A stretch of DNA of 64,000 bases. It comes from Corallococcus sp. EGB. GTDB lineage: Bacteria > Myxococcota > Myxococcia > Myxococcales > Myxococcaceae. Made by a program: the position numbers and the translations under genes. Below the pieces are notes generated by a model that was not told the origin of the DNA, made no database searches, and worked only from the letters and a program-made list of their open reading frames with translations. This document shows, piece by piece, positions 44,556 to 52,578 of this stretch. Where the stretch lies: assembly GCF_019968905.1 (NCBI RefSeq), contig NZ_CP079946.1, forward strand, positions 9,335,356 to 9,399,355, given 5' to 3'. Every line of letters starts with the position of its first letter. Within the stretch, counting starts at the first letter, position 1.

Positions 44556-45191
44556 CTATTCCTCCACGGGCGTGATGAAGCCCGTGTCCTTGTCCGCTTC
44601 ATGGATGTACCCGATGAGCTTCCACGCTTTGCCCTGCCGCAAGTAGACCTCTCCCGGACGGTGCTCGCCCTTGTAGGGGACCAGCTTCGTCACGGTGCAT
44701 CCTGAATCAAATTGGACCCGCAAGGTCCAACGTTGTGACTGACTCCAGCGGTCCTCCTGTGACATTCCCGACGGGAACCAGGGGTGGCTGTGGAAGTCCG
44801 CCAGCGTGGACGGCAGGCCCCGGTCGTCCTTCACCACGCTGGGCACGCTGCAGCTCTTGCGGTGCAGGTCCGCGCCCACCAGCGTCGTGCGCCCCAGCGG
44901 CGAGGGCCAGCTCGCGTAGTACTCCCCGCCGCCCAGCGAATAGATGAGCCCGCAGTACTCCTGGCCGTAGTCCCGCTCCCGGGCCCGGTCCAGCGCCATC
45001 ACCGCCGGACAGAGCTGGTCGATGACCTCGTCCACGTCCCTGGAGGGATGCACGGCGGGCCAGGGCCCCTTGACCCAGACCCTCGCGCCCTTCTGGCCGA
45101 AGAGGGTTTCCCTGCCGCTCTGGAAGTAGGACGTGCCAGCGCAGCCCACCAGCAGCGCCACGCCCACGCTCCATGCATTCCGTCCGCGCAT
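44556..45191 (-). CDS. Lipoprotein with JAMM/JAB metalloprotease-like domain
   Basis: 211 residues from ATG 45191. Lipobox LVGC (Cys17). The core contains the complete JAMM zinc motif: His134-Ser-His136, seven residues, Ser144, two residues, Asp147 (DFHSHPWFPSGMSQED), with an upstream candidate glutamate, Glu78, in RDYGQEYCGLIY. This is the H-S/T-H-x7-S-x2-D signature of MPN+ isopeptidase/peptidase domains. The beta-rich tail after residue 150 ends in LRQGKAWKLIGYIHE. It forms a zero-gap operon with the lipoprotein downstream. Substrate and role are unknown; an extracytoplasmic peptidase is inferred. Confidence 0.72.
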   Translation of the reverse strand: MRGRNAWSVGVALLVGCAGTSYFQSGRETLFGQKGARVWVKGPWPAVHPSRDVDEVIDQLCPAVMALDRARERDYGQEYCGLIYSLGGGEYYASWPSPLGRTTLVGADLHRKSCSVPSVVKDDRGLPSTLADFHSHPWFPSGMSQEDRWSQSQRWTLRVQFDSGCTVTKLVPYKGEHRPGEVYLRQGKAWKLIGYIHEADKDTGFITPVEE

Positions 45192-45268
45192 TCCGTCTCA
45201 CCGCTCCCATCCAGGGGAACAGCGAAAACGAATAGCACAGCCTAAACAACAAAACCAGAAATCAAGGC

Positions 45269-46315
45269 CTACCCTGTCCTGGCGCGCAGCTCGGCGGCCT
45301 CGGCGGCGGCGGCGGTCAGGTGCTCCAGCTCCAGGTCGATGTGCTTCGCCTGGGGGATGGCGCGGCGGACCTCCGCCTCAATCGCGTCAATCTCCTCGCT
45401 CAGGGTCCGGATGACGTGGCGGGCCGCGTCGGTCAGGGCTCGCTCGCGCTCCGGTCCGGGCGGAGGCAGCCCCTGCGCGGGCAGGGCCTCCGCCAGCCGG
45501 GCCGCGACGAAGGACTCGCTGAAGCGCAGCTCCGCCTTGAACTGGTAGACCTCCGGGGTGAGCTGCCGCGTCTTCACGTCGTGCAGGTCCGCCAGGCTGG
45601 GGCGCGCTCGCAGCATGTCCTCGAAGCGCTGCTCCACGTCCGCCGGCACGGAGCGGCCCAGCAGCAGCTCCCGGTTCTCCACCATCAGGTAGAGGGCGAT
45701 GAGCCCCAAGAGCACGCCCACCGTGATGGACGCCGCCGCGTCCCACAGCGGGTTGCCCGTCACGTGCGCCAGCGCGATGCCCGCCGTCGCCAGCAGCAGG
45801 CCCAGCACCGCCGCGCCGTCCTCCAACAGGATGGCCACCGACGCGGGGTCCGCTTTCGTCCTCACGAAGCGGAAGAAGGGCTCGCCCGCCGCCTGCTGGA
45901 GCAGCCCCCGCACCGCGAACAGCAGCACGCCGCCCTCGATGAGGAACGACAGCCCCAGCACCGCGAACGTCACCGCGCCCGTCTCCGCCATGTGCGGATG
46001 CAGGAGCGACTGGACCCCGTGGTAGACCGTCACCCCGCAGCCCACGAAGAAGATGCCGGACGCGGACAGGATGCCGAAGATGAAGCGCTCGCCGCCGTAG
46101 CCATACGGGTGCGAGTCGTCCTCCACGCGCGCCGCGCGCTTCAACCCCAGGAACAACAACACCTGGTTGCCCGTGTCCGCCGCCGAGTGGATCGCCTCCG
46201 ACAACATCGCCCCCGACCCCGACAGGAAGAAGGCGATGAACTTGATGAGCGTGACCAGCACGTTGCCGGACAGCGCGGCGATGACGGCCTTCAACGACGA
46301 AGCGGGAGCGGACAT
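45269..46315 (-). CDS. Cation diffusion facilitator family transporter
   Basis: 348 residues from ATG 46315. Six membrane helices: AVIAALSGNVLVTLIKFIAF, the metal-site HSAADTGNQ in helix 2, ERFIFGILSASGIFFVG and ILLEDGAAVLGLLLA in helix 5 (Glu-Asp in place of the usual His-Asp). The HPYGYGGERF loop is typical of the ZnT9/YdfM-like branch. C-terminal cytoplasmic domain with an extended acidic helix (residues 290-340). It exports Zn, Mn or another divalent metal out of the cytoplasm. Confidence 0.9.
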   Translation of the reverse strand: MSAPASSLKAVIAALSGNVLVTLIKFIAFFLSGSGAMLSEAIHSAADTGNQVLLFLGLKRAARVEDDSHPYGYGGERFIFGILSASGIFFVGCGVTVYHGVQSLLHPHMAETGAVTFAVLGLSFLIEGGVLLFAVRGLLQQAAGEPFFRFVRTKADPASVAILLEDGAAVLGLLLATAGIALAHVTGNPLWDAAASITVGVLLGLIALYLMVENRELLLGRSVPADVEQRFEDMLRARPSLADLHDVKTRQLTPEVYQFKAELRFSESFVAARLAEALPAQGLPPPGPERERALTDAARHVIRTLSEEIDAIEAEVRRAIPQAKHIDLELEHLTAAAAEAAELRARTG

Positions 46316-46477
46316 GGGGGTGCGGAACCTACCATGACGCCATGACGCACCCGGACCGGCGCCTCACCGCCCGCCCGCACCGCGTCCGGCCCTTGGCGGT
46401 CTGCGTCATCCCCTCTGGACAGGCCGCTCCCAGGGTGATTGTTTGCCCTCAAATCATCTAGCGAGAGGGAGAGTGCC

Positions 46478-47749
46478 GTGCGCCGTTTCGTGCCGCCGTG
46501 GATGTGGGGGGTGTTGCTGCTGGGGCCCGCGGGGGCCTTCGCCGACGTGGGGGCACCGGAGCAGGGGGCGTCGCTGCTGGAGCTGCTGCCGCCGGTGTTC
46601 TTCATGCGCCCGTTGTGGGTGCTCCAGACGTGGCAGTGGCTGGGCCTGGCGGGGGTGCTGGTGGGGGCGTGGGCGATGGGGCGGCTGGTGGAGGCGGTGA
46701 CGCTGCGCGTGGGCGCCCGGGCGGTGGGGCTGACGAAGTCCGGCTGGGATGACGAGCTGCTCGAGGCGGGACGGGGGAGCATCCGCTACGTGCTGGCGGG
46801 GATGCTGGTGGCGGCGGGCGTGCGGTTCCTGCGGATGCCGCCCGAGGCCGAGGCGGCGGTGGACCTGGGGGCGCGCTCGGTGATCATCGCGGCGGTGGCG
46901 CTGTTCGCGCTGCGCTTCCTCAGCCGGGCGGCCCGGTTCGTGGAGGAGCGGGTCGCGAAGTCGCCGGAGGGCGCGAACGTGGCGCGGGTGCGCGGGCTGC
47001 GCACGCAGCTGGCCATCCTGCGGCGCGTGGTGGAGGTGGCGGTGGTGCTGGTGGCCGCGTCGCTCCTGCTCCTCCAGTTCGAGGCGGTGCGCAACGTGGG
47101 GGTGTCCCTGCTGGCGTCCGCGGGCATCGCGGGCCTGGCCATCGGGCTGGCCGCGCAGAAGTCGCTGTCCACGCTGCTCGCGGGCATCCAGCTGTCCATC
47201 ACGCAGCCCATGCGCATTGGCGACACGGTCATCATCGAGAACGAGTGGGGCTGGGTGGAGGAGATCACCCTCACCTACGTCGTCGTGAAGGTGTGGGACC
47301 TGCGCCGGCTGGTCATCCCCATCACGCAGTTCCTGGAGAAGCCCTTCCAGAACTGGAGCAAGGTGTCGCCGGAGATATTGGGCACGGCGGAGCTCTACGT
47401 GGACTTCCGCACGGACGTGCCGGCGGTGCGCGCGGAGCTCAAGCGCATCCTGGAGCAGGAGTCCAACGGGCTGTGGGACGGCAAGGTGCAGGGGCTCCAG
47501 GTGACGGACCTGAGCGAGCGCACCATGAAGCTGCGCGCCCTGGTGAGCGCGGCGGATTCGGGCAAGGCGTTCGACCTGCGCTGCCTGGTGCGGGAGAAGC
47601 TGGTGGCCTTCCTGCAGGCCCAGCCGCACGGGCTGCCGCTCTTGCGCGCGGAGGCCACGCCCCTGCCCTTCCCGGAGGAGAAGGCCGCGGGGCCGGCGCT
47701 GATGGCCGCGCGCATGGGCAACAACGCCCGGGTGGAACCGCAGCGCTGA
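46478..47749 (+). CDS. MscS-family mechanosensitive ion channel
   Basis: 423 residues from GTG 46478, chosen because GAGAGGGAGAG lies just upstream and a signal-like segment (MWGVLLLGPAGAFA) begins there; a TTG at 46439 is possible. Four to five membrane helices, the last being the pore helix with SLLASAGIAGLAIGLAAQKSL (partly quoted), then the MscS beta domain PMRIGDTVIIENEWGWVEEI, and a C-terminal alpha/beta domain to residue 390. It releases solutes under hypo-osmotic shock. Confidence 0.9.
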   Translation: MRRFVPPWMWGVLLLGPAGAFADVGAPEQGASLLELLPPVFFMRPLWVLQTWQWLGLAGVLVGAWAMGRLVEAVTLRVGARAVGLTKSGWDDELLEAGRGSIRYVLAGMLVAAGVRFLRMPPEAEAAVDLGARSVIIAAVALFALRFLSRAARFVEERVAKSPEGANVARVRGLRTQLAILRRVVEVAVVLVAASLLLLQFEAVRNVGVSLLASAGIAGLAIGLAAQKSLSTLLAGIQLSITQPMRIGDTVIIENEWGWVEEITLTYVVVKVWDLRRLVIPITQFLEKPFQNWSKVSPEILGTAELYVDFRTDVPAVRAELKRILEQESNGLWDGKVQGLQVTDLSERTMKLRALVSAADSGKAFDLRCLVREKLVAFLQAQPHGLPLLRAEATPLPFPEEKAAGPALMAARMGNNARVEPQR

Positions 47750-47759
47750 GCCTCGGCCT

Positions 47760-48308
47760 TCAGTGCCACGCGCCCACGGAGAGCCGGCGCTCTTCCGCGA
47801 TGGGCTGGAGCCGCTCGCGCAGCTGCTCGCGCACCTGGTGGAGCCACCAGCCCACCGTGCCCGTGGAGCGGCCCACCTGGGCCCCGATGCTCACGTAGGA
47901 CCGGCCCTGCGCGCGCAGGTGGAACACCTCCCGCTGCTGCGGCGGCAGGCGCTCCACCGCCTCGCGCAGGTCCTTCTCGTGGATGAAGGTCCAGAGCTCG
48001 CCGCCTTCGCTCGTCTCCGGATCATCCGCGAGCACCGTCACCCACCCCGCGTTCACCGCCTTGCGCTGCTCCGCGCGGTGGTGACGCAAGAGGCTGATGG
48101 CCCGCGTGTTGATGACCCGCCCCGTCCACGCCCGGAAGGCCTCCGGCCCCTGCAGGTGCAGCCGCTCCTTCCACGCCTCGTCCAGCGCGTGCTGCACCAG
48201 GTCCTCCGCGTCCGCCGCGTTCCCCAGGATGCGCTGGGCGTGCTTCAAGAGCCCTGAACGGAATTGGATGACCAGCGCCGCGAACGTCTGCATCTCTTTA
48301 TCAGCCAT
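47760..48308 (-). CDS. ECF-type RNA polymerase sigma factor
   Basis: 182 residues from ATG 48308. Region 2: FAALVIQFRSGLLKHAQRILG and AEDLVQHALDEAWK, the sigma2.1-2.2 core; region 4: LREAVERLPPQQREVFHLRAQGRSYVSIGAQVGRSTGTV, with a -35-binding helix. Typical sigma70/ECF length. No anti-sigma factor is next to it, so signal control is not visible. Convergent with the MscS gene, 10 bp away. Confidence 0.9.
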   Translation of the reverse strand: MADKEMQTFAALVIQFRSGLLKHAQRILGNAADAEDLVQHALDEAWKERLHLQGPEAFRAWTGRVINTRAISLLRHHRAEQRKAVNAGWVTVLADDPETSEGGELWTFIHEKDLREAVERLPPQQREVFHLRAQGRSYVSIGAQVGRSTGTVGWWLHQVREQLRERLQPIAEERRLSVGAWH

Positions 48309-48920
48309 GGAAGTGCCCCCCGAGCTCCGTTTCCGTGCAGGGCCATGATGGCAAAGGCTTTCAAACCGGGCAGACCAAATTATCCAGGAATTCCTCAGAG
48401 TGTCTGGAAATCCCATCCCACCCAGTGATTTCCGCCCTCACCGTCACGATTGCATCCACTGTCTGTCTTTCGGATGTCCCTGGGGGGCAGGGATGGCGCG
48501 CTCCCAGACACCGTCGCGCGTGGACCTGTCCGAGTGGATCATTCCGCGTGAACCAGCGGGCACCTGCCCCGGAGGGTGATGGCCCCGCGGCGCCGGGTGA
48601 GCTCGCGGTCGTCACGGCGGCTCTGGACCTGCGCTGCCTGCGTTCCGGGGAGGGAACGCTCACCGTGACGGCGGGCGCCGCGAGCATCAAGGGAGGCCCG
48701 GAGCTGAAACATGTTTCACCGGGAGCGTGGGGCAAAACGCCCCGCTGCCATCCGCATCCCGGCCGGATGGGGCAGAACGCCCCGGCCGCGCGCCTCGGGC
48801 GCACGTGAAGACGCGGCAGGGTTCTTGCTGACACGTCCCGTACCCCGACGAGCGGAGCCGCACCCTCGCTTCCCGTGCGAGCCCGGAGCCCGCCGTGAGG
48901 CAGGAAGGCGGCAATCGCTC
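48309..48920. other. Gene-free stretch between the sigma factor and the DUF6445 gene
   Basis: 612 bp with no convincing gene. About 48580-48720 has strong G/C bias at third positions in one plus frame (reading GELAVVTAALDLRCLR and onward) without a recognisable start, so it could be the remnant of a gene. Further on are the tandem 17-bp repeats at 48728-48784. Promoters for the sigma factor and the DUF6445 gene must lie here but no clear hexamers are seen. Confidence 0.4.
48728..48784. repeat. Two 17-bp dyad repeats, 40 bp apart
   Basis: TGGGGCAAAACGCCCCG at 48728-48744 and TGGGGCAGAACGCCCCG at 48768-48784: one mismatch, spacing exactly 40 bp start to start. Each copy contains GGGGC and GCCCC arms around a 5-bp centre, so each is a small dyad. 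A further partial dyad CCATCC/GGATGG lies between them. They precede the 48921 gene by about 140 bp and look like paired operators or hairpins. Confidence 0.6.
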
Positions 48921-49613
48921 ATGATTCCACCACGGCGCCCGGAGCTGGCCGTCCGCGACGTGCTTCCCTACCGGAAGCCGAAGCTGGGACGGGACTACTG
49001 GATCAAGGACAACGTGCTGCCCAACGCGCTGGAGGTCTACGAGCGCAACCTGGCCCGCGAGGACTGGACGATGGGCGCCCCGTGGCGGCCGGAAATCTGG
49101 CCCGGCATCCGCGCCCCGCACGCGCTCACGCCGGAAGAGCTGGCCCCCGTGGAGAAGTGGATCTGCGAACAGGCCGGCGTGCGCGCCCTCAAGCAGGAGG
49201 CCCCGGCGCAGGGCGCGCTGTCCCACAACCACGTGCAGCTCGTGGGGGAGAAGGAGTCCACCGCGAAGCCGCACGTGGACTCGCTGGCGCTGTGCGACTT
49301 CGCGGGCGTCATCTACCTGCACCCGCAGCCGCCCGTGAAGCACGTGGGCACGTCCTTCTACCGGCTGCGCATGCCCGGCGGCGGGCTGGGCGGCAACACC
49401 TGCCCTCCCGGCTGCGTCAACCTCACCCAGGCCTTCGGCGTGACGAAGCTGCCCGCCAACGCGTGGGCGCAGGACGTGGAGGTGGAGAACGTCTTCAACC
49501 GCCTCATCGTCTACCGAGCCGACTTCGTGCACTCGGCGACCGCGTACTTCGGGCAGGGCGACAAGCGGAACAAGCGCGCCACCGCCCTGTTCTTCTGGAA
49601 GGCCGTGCGCTGA
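48921..49613 (+). CDS. DUF6445-type putative iron/2-oxoglutarate-like oxygenase
   Basis: 230 residues from ATG 48921. Central HVDSLALCDFAGVIYLHP supplies an H-x-D pair, and the late HSATAYFGQGDKRNKRATALFF a further His and Arg, which resembles the metal and co-substrate pattern of 2-oxoglutarate/Fe(II) dioxygenases; the cysteines in NTCPPGC are unusual. It is placed between eps transferase genes and convergent with epsE (1 bp apart). A tailoring role for EPS or a membrane component is speculation. Confidence 0.65.
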   Translation: MIPPRRPELAVRDVLPYRKPKLGRDYWIKDNVLPNALEVYERNLAREDWTMGAPWRPEIWPGIRAPHALTPEELAPVEKWICEQAGVRALKQEAPAQGALSHNHVQLVGEKESTAKPHVDSLALCDFAGVIYLHPQPPVKHVGTSFYRLRMPGGGLGGNTCPPGCVNLTQAFGVTKLPANAWAQDVEVENVFNRLIVYRADFVHSATAYFGQGDKRNKRATALFFWKAVR

Positions 49614-49614
49614 C

Positions 49615-50841
49615 TCAAGCCGCCCGCGCGCCCAGCATCCTCGCGAGCATGTCCGCGCTGCGCTCGCTGCTGAACTGCTCCTCCACCTTGCGGCGGCCGG
49701 CCTCGCCCAGCCGCACCGCCTCCGCCGGGTCGCGCGCCAGCGTCTCCAGCTTCTCCGCCAGCACCGCGGGCGCCCGCGGCGGCACCAGCACGCCGTCCAC
49801 GCCGTCGTCCACCAGCTCCTTCACGCCGCCCGCGCCCGTCACCACCACCGGCACGCGCATGGCCATGGCCTCCATGATGGCCACGCCCAGCGGCTCCTGG
49901 AGGCTCGCCAGCGCGAAGATGTGCGAGCGCTGGATGCCGTCCTTCACCACGTCCTCGCTCACCGCGCCCAGCAGCGTCACCGCGTCCGTGAGCCCGTCCT
50001 GCGCGAGCTTCGCCTCCAGCACCCTGCGGTACGTGGTGCCGCCCGCCTCGTCCTCGCCCGCGATGGACAGCCGCGCGTCGATGCCCTTCTTGCGCAGCAT
50101 CCCCACCGCGTCGATGAGGTCCGCGTGCCCCTTGCACGGGTTCAACCGGCCGCACGCGAAGAGCCGCAGCGGGCCTTCGCCGGACCACGGCTCGTAGGGC
50201 ACCGTGCGCTGGAAGCGCGACAGCTCCACGCCCATGGGCGCCAGCTCGAGCTGGTCCGGCAGGCTCCCCGCCAGCTCCTGGCGCACCTCGCCCAGCAGCT
50301 TCTTCGTGATGACGAAGGCGAACTTCGAGTGGCGCCACTTCTCCCGCTGGTTCGGCCCGTAATCATCCAGCGGCCCGTGCAGCGTCATGCTGTACGTGAG
50401 CCCCGACAGCAGGTGCGCGAACATGGCCACGTGCGCCGCGTTGGCGCAGGAGTGCACGTGCACGTGCGTCCAGCCGCGCTCGCGCGCCAGCGACGCCAGC
50501 CGCCCGCCCATCACCGCGAACGCCACCAGCTGCGCGCGGCCCTTCGCGTCCAGGCCCTCCGCGCGGGCGATGGAGGCCAGCACCCGCCCCCAGCCCGTGG
50601 GCAGGGCCCGGGCGATTTCGAGCGCGGCCCGCGCCACGCCCAGCGGGGGCGGCGGCGCCAGGTACTCCGTGCGCGCCATGGCCTCGCGCGCCCAGCTGTG
50701 GCTGATGATGCGCGCGGGCGGCGGACGGGTGGACACCAGCTCCGGTGACACGCCCTTCCCCGGCAGCGCCTGCAGCTCGCGCCAGAAGAAGATGTGGGTC
50801 TGTCCGGGGAACTCAGGAATCAGGTAGCCGATCTTCTGCAC
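49615..50841 (-). CDS. epsE: Family 4 glycosyltransferase EpsE
   Basis: 408 residues from ATG 50841. GT-B fold: IGYLIPEFPGQTHIFFWREL at the start, VHVHSCANAAHVAMFAHLLSG, the C-terminal LFACGRLNPCKGHADLIDAV, and the EX7E-like SLQEPLGVAIMEAMAMRVPVVV. It adds one sugar of the EPS repeat unit at the cytoplasmic face. Its promoter faces the epsD side, in the divergent region 50842-51025. The name follows the M. xanthus eps order. Confidence 0.88.
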   Translation of the reverse strand: MQKIGYLIPEFPGQTHIFFWRELQALPGKGVSPELVSTRPPPARIISHSWAREAMARTEYLAPPPPLGVARAALEIARALPTGWGRVLASIARAEGLDAKGRAQLVAFAVMGGRLASLARERGWTHVHVHSCANAAHVAMFAHLLSGLTYSMTLHGPLDDYGPNQREKWRHSKFAFVITKKLLGEVRQELAGSLPDQLELAPMGVELSRFQRTVPYEPWSGEGPLRLFACGRLNPCKGHADLIDAVGMLRKKGIDARLSIAGEDEAGGTTYRRVLEAKLAQDGLTDAVTLLGAVSEDVVKDGIQRSHIFALASLQEPLGVAIMEAMAMRVPVVVTGAGGVKELVDDGVDGVLVPPRAPAVLAEKLETLARDPAEAVRLGEAGRRKVEEQFSSERSADMLARMLGARAA

Positions 50842-50911
50842 CCCTCTTCAATACCACGCCGCATCTCCCGCGCCCCTCGGCACGCCCCCCGGCGGCCCCG
50901 GGCCTTCGCCA

Positions 50912-50938
50912 TGACACAAGGGGGTGTCAGGCGTGACA
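50912..50938. promoter_or_regulatory. Cluster of TGACA half-sites in the epsE/epsD divergent region
   Basis: TGACAC (50912-50917) pairs with GTGTCA (50924-50929) as an inverted repeat with 6-bp spacer, and TGTCA (50925-50929) pairs with TGACA (50934-50938) with 4-bp spacer. A separate palindrome GTCATGAC is at 50988-50995. Three half-sites within 27 bp between divergent genes look like a regulator-binding array. Confidence 0.45.
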
Positions 50939-51025
50939 GCAGGCCGTCGGCGCGCTCCTCCGCTTGCCCGCCCGCCCGGGTCGTTGGGTCATGACGCCTC
51001 ATTGCGTTATACCGTCCGCGCTCCC

Positions 51026-51544
51026 ATGTCCGCTGATTCGAGCCCCCCGCCGTCCACCGAGGAGACCCCGCCCGCGAGCGCCGCGCCCTCGCCGGAGCTG
51101 TCGCGGCTGTGGTTCGCGCTGGACCGCCGCGGCTGGAGCTACCTGGTCGTCGTCCCTGCCCACCCTGGCGCCCCCGCGCTGGACGCGGGCCAGGCCCTGA
51201 TGGAGGCCGGCTCGCCCTACCCGGAGCCGCCCCTGCGCCTGGTGGACGCCACCGGCATCGAGCCCGCCGGCGCCCCCCGCATGGTCCTGGAGGTGCGCCG
51301 CCGCGTGGAGCAGGGGGAGCGGGTCATCGTGGTCATCGACTCGCTCATCTCCCACCCCGCGAGCATCCCGCTGGCCATGGCCGCGGACACCGCCCTGCTG
51401 GTGGTCACCCTGGGCGAGACGGACTTCGGCTCCGCGCAGAAGACCCTCTCCCTGGTGGGCGAGGACCGCTTCGCCGGCAGCGTCACCTTCCCGCGTCAGA
51501 CGAAGAAGCAGAAGCGCGCCGCCGCCGCCAAGAAGAAGCCATGA
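51026..51544 (+). CDS. Degenerate P-loop (CpsD/BY-kinase-like) protein of the EPS locus
   Basis: 172 residues from ATG 51026. The body resembles the CpsD/CapB ATPase fold of bacterial tyrosine kinases: a first strand LVVVPAHPGAPALDAGQAL where the Walker A would be, a strand RLVDATG, a Walker-B-like VIVVIDSLISHPASIPLAMAAD, and LLVVTLGETDFGSAQKTL, as in the last strands of the fold. The Walker A Gly-Lys-Ser/Thr is absent and there is no tyrosine-rich tail; instead it ends in a Lys-rich tail. It overlaps epsD by 4 bp. EpsV lacks a kinase domain, so this could be a non-catalytic partner. The fold assignment is tentative. Confidence 0.6.
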   Translation: MSADSSPPPSTEETPPASAAPSPELSRLWFALDRRGWSYLVVVPAHPGAPALDAGQALMEAGSPYPEPPLRLVDATGIEPAGAPRMVLEVRRRVEQGERVIVVIDSLISHPASIPLAMAADTALLVVTLGETDFGSAQKTLSLVGEDRFAGSVTFPRQTKKQKRAAAAKKKP

Positions 51545-52578
51545 GCCCTTCCGACTCCCCCGCTGGCCCGGCTCCCCGGCTCAGCGTCGTCATCGCCACG
51601 TACAACCGGCTCCCCCTCATCACCCGCCTGCTCCAGCAGCTGGCCGGCCAGACGCTGCCGCCCGAGGACTTCGAGGTGGTGGTGGTGGACGACGGCTCCG
51701 CCTCCGACGTGAAGGGCCCGCTCCTGGCGCTCAAGCTGCCCTACACCCTGCGTGTGGAGGTGCAAGCGAACGCGGGCGCCGCCGCCGCGCGGCACCGGGG
51801 CGTGCTGGCCGCCCGGGCCGCCACGGTGCTCGTCACGGATGACGACATGCAGGTGGCCTCCGACTTCCTCGCGCGCCACCTGGCCCACCACCCGCCCGGC
51901 TCGCGCAACGTGGTGCTGGGCCGCATCCGGCCGGACCCCGAAATCGGAGAGATGCCCCTCTTCGAGCGCTGGTACGCGTACCTCAACAACCGCATGGCGG
52001 ACGAGCTGTCCGCCCCCGGCGCGAAGGCGCGCGGCAACCACCTCTACACGGGCAACGTGTCCTTCCCCCGCGCGGACTACGTGGGCGTGGGCGGCTTCGA
52101 CAAGACGCTGGGCCAGTCCGAGGACGTGGAGCTGGGCGTGCGCCTGGAGAAGGCCGGCTGCGCGTTCCTCTTCGCGCCGGACGCCTACGTGCTGCACGGC
52201 AGCGACCACGTCAGCTTCGAGAAGTGGATCCGCCGCGCCCACCGCTACGGCATGTTCGACACCCACGTCTCCGTGAAGCACCCGGACGTGAAGGGCGTGA
52301 ACCCCTGGCGCCTCTTCTTCGAGACGAACCTGCTGTCGCGCCCGCTGCTCGCCTCCGCGGTGGTGGCGCCGGAGGCGTCGCGCCGGCTCACCGAGGCCGT
52401 GGTGAAGGCCTCCAGCGTGGCGGACAAGCTGGGCCTCACGGGCGCCGCGTTCGCGGGCACCTCCGTGGCGTACGGCATGGAGTACCTGCGCGGCGCCCGC
52501 ACGGAGGCCGGCGGCTGGATGGGCGTGGCCCGGGGCTTCGCCCGCTACCTGCAGGGCCGGGGAGAGCCCCAAGGATGA
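51541..52578 (+). CDS. epsD: Family 2 glycosyltransferase EpsD
   Basis: 345 residues from ATG 51541. GT-A domain: LSVVIATYNRLPLITRLLQQL, VVVVDDGSASD, the DxD-type VTDDDMQVAS, RGNHLYTGNVSFPR and QSEDVELGVRLEKAGC. A C-terminal helical region (residues 240-340) may attach it to the membrane. It adds a sugar to the EPS repeat. ATGA overlaps on both ends, with the degenerate ATPase and epsC, show tight coupling. Confidence 0.9.
   Translation: MSPSDSPAGPAPRLSVVIATYNRLPLITRLLQQLAGQTLPPEDFEVVVVDDGSASDVKGPLLALKLPYTLRVEVQANAGAAAARHRGVLAARAATVLVTDDDMQVASDFLARHLAHHPPGSRNVVLGRIRPDPEIGEMPLFERWYAYLNNRMADELSAPGAKARGNHLYTGNVSFPRADYVGVGGFDKTLGQSEDVELGVRLEKAGCAFLFAPDAYVLHGSDHVSFEKWIRRAHRYGMFDTHVSVKHPDVKGVNPWRLFFETNLLSRPLLASAVVAPEASRRLTEAVVKASSVADKLGLTGAAFAGTSVAYGMEYLRGARTEAGGWMGVARGFARYLQGRGEPQG

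Noticed and set aside
48335..48808. 157-codon plus-strand open frame as a gene
   Set aside because: No ribosome binding site, signal or family motif; only its second half has coding-like base bias, so it is mentioned as a possible remnant only.
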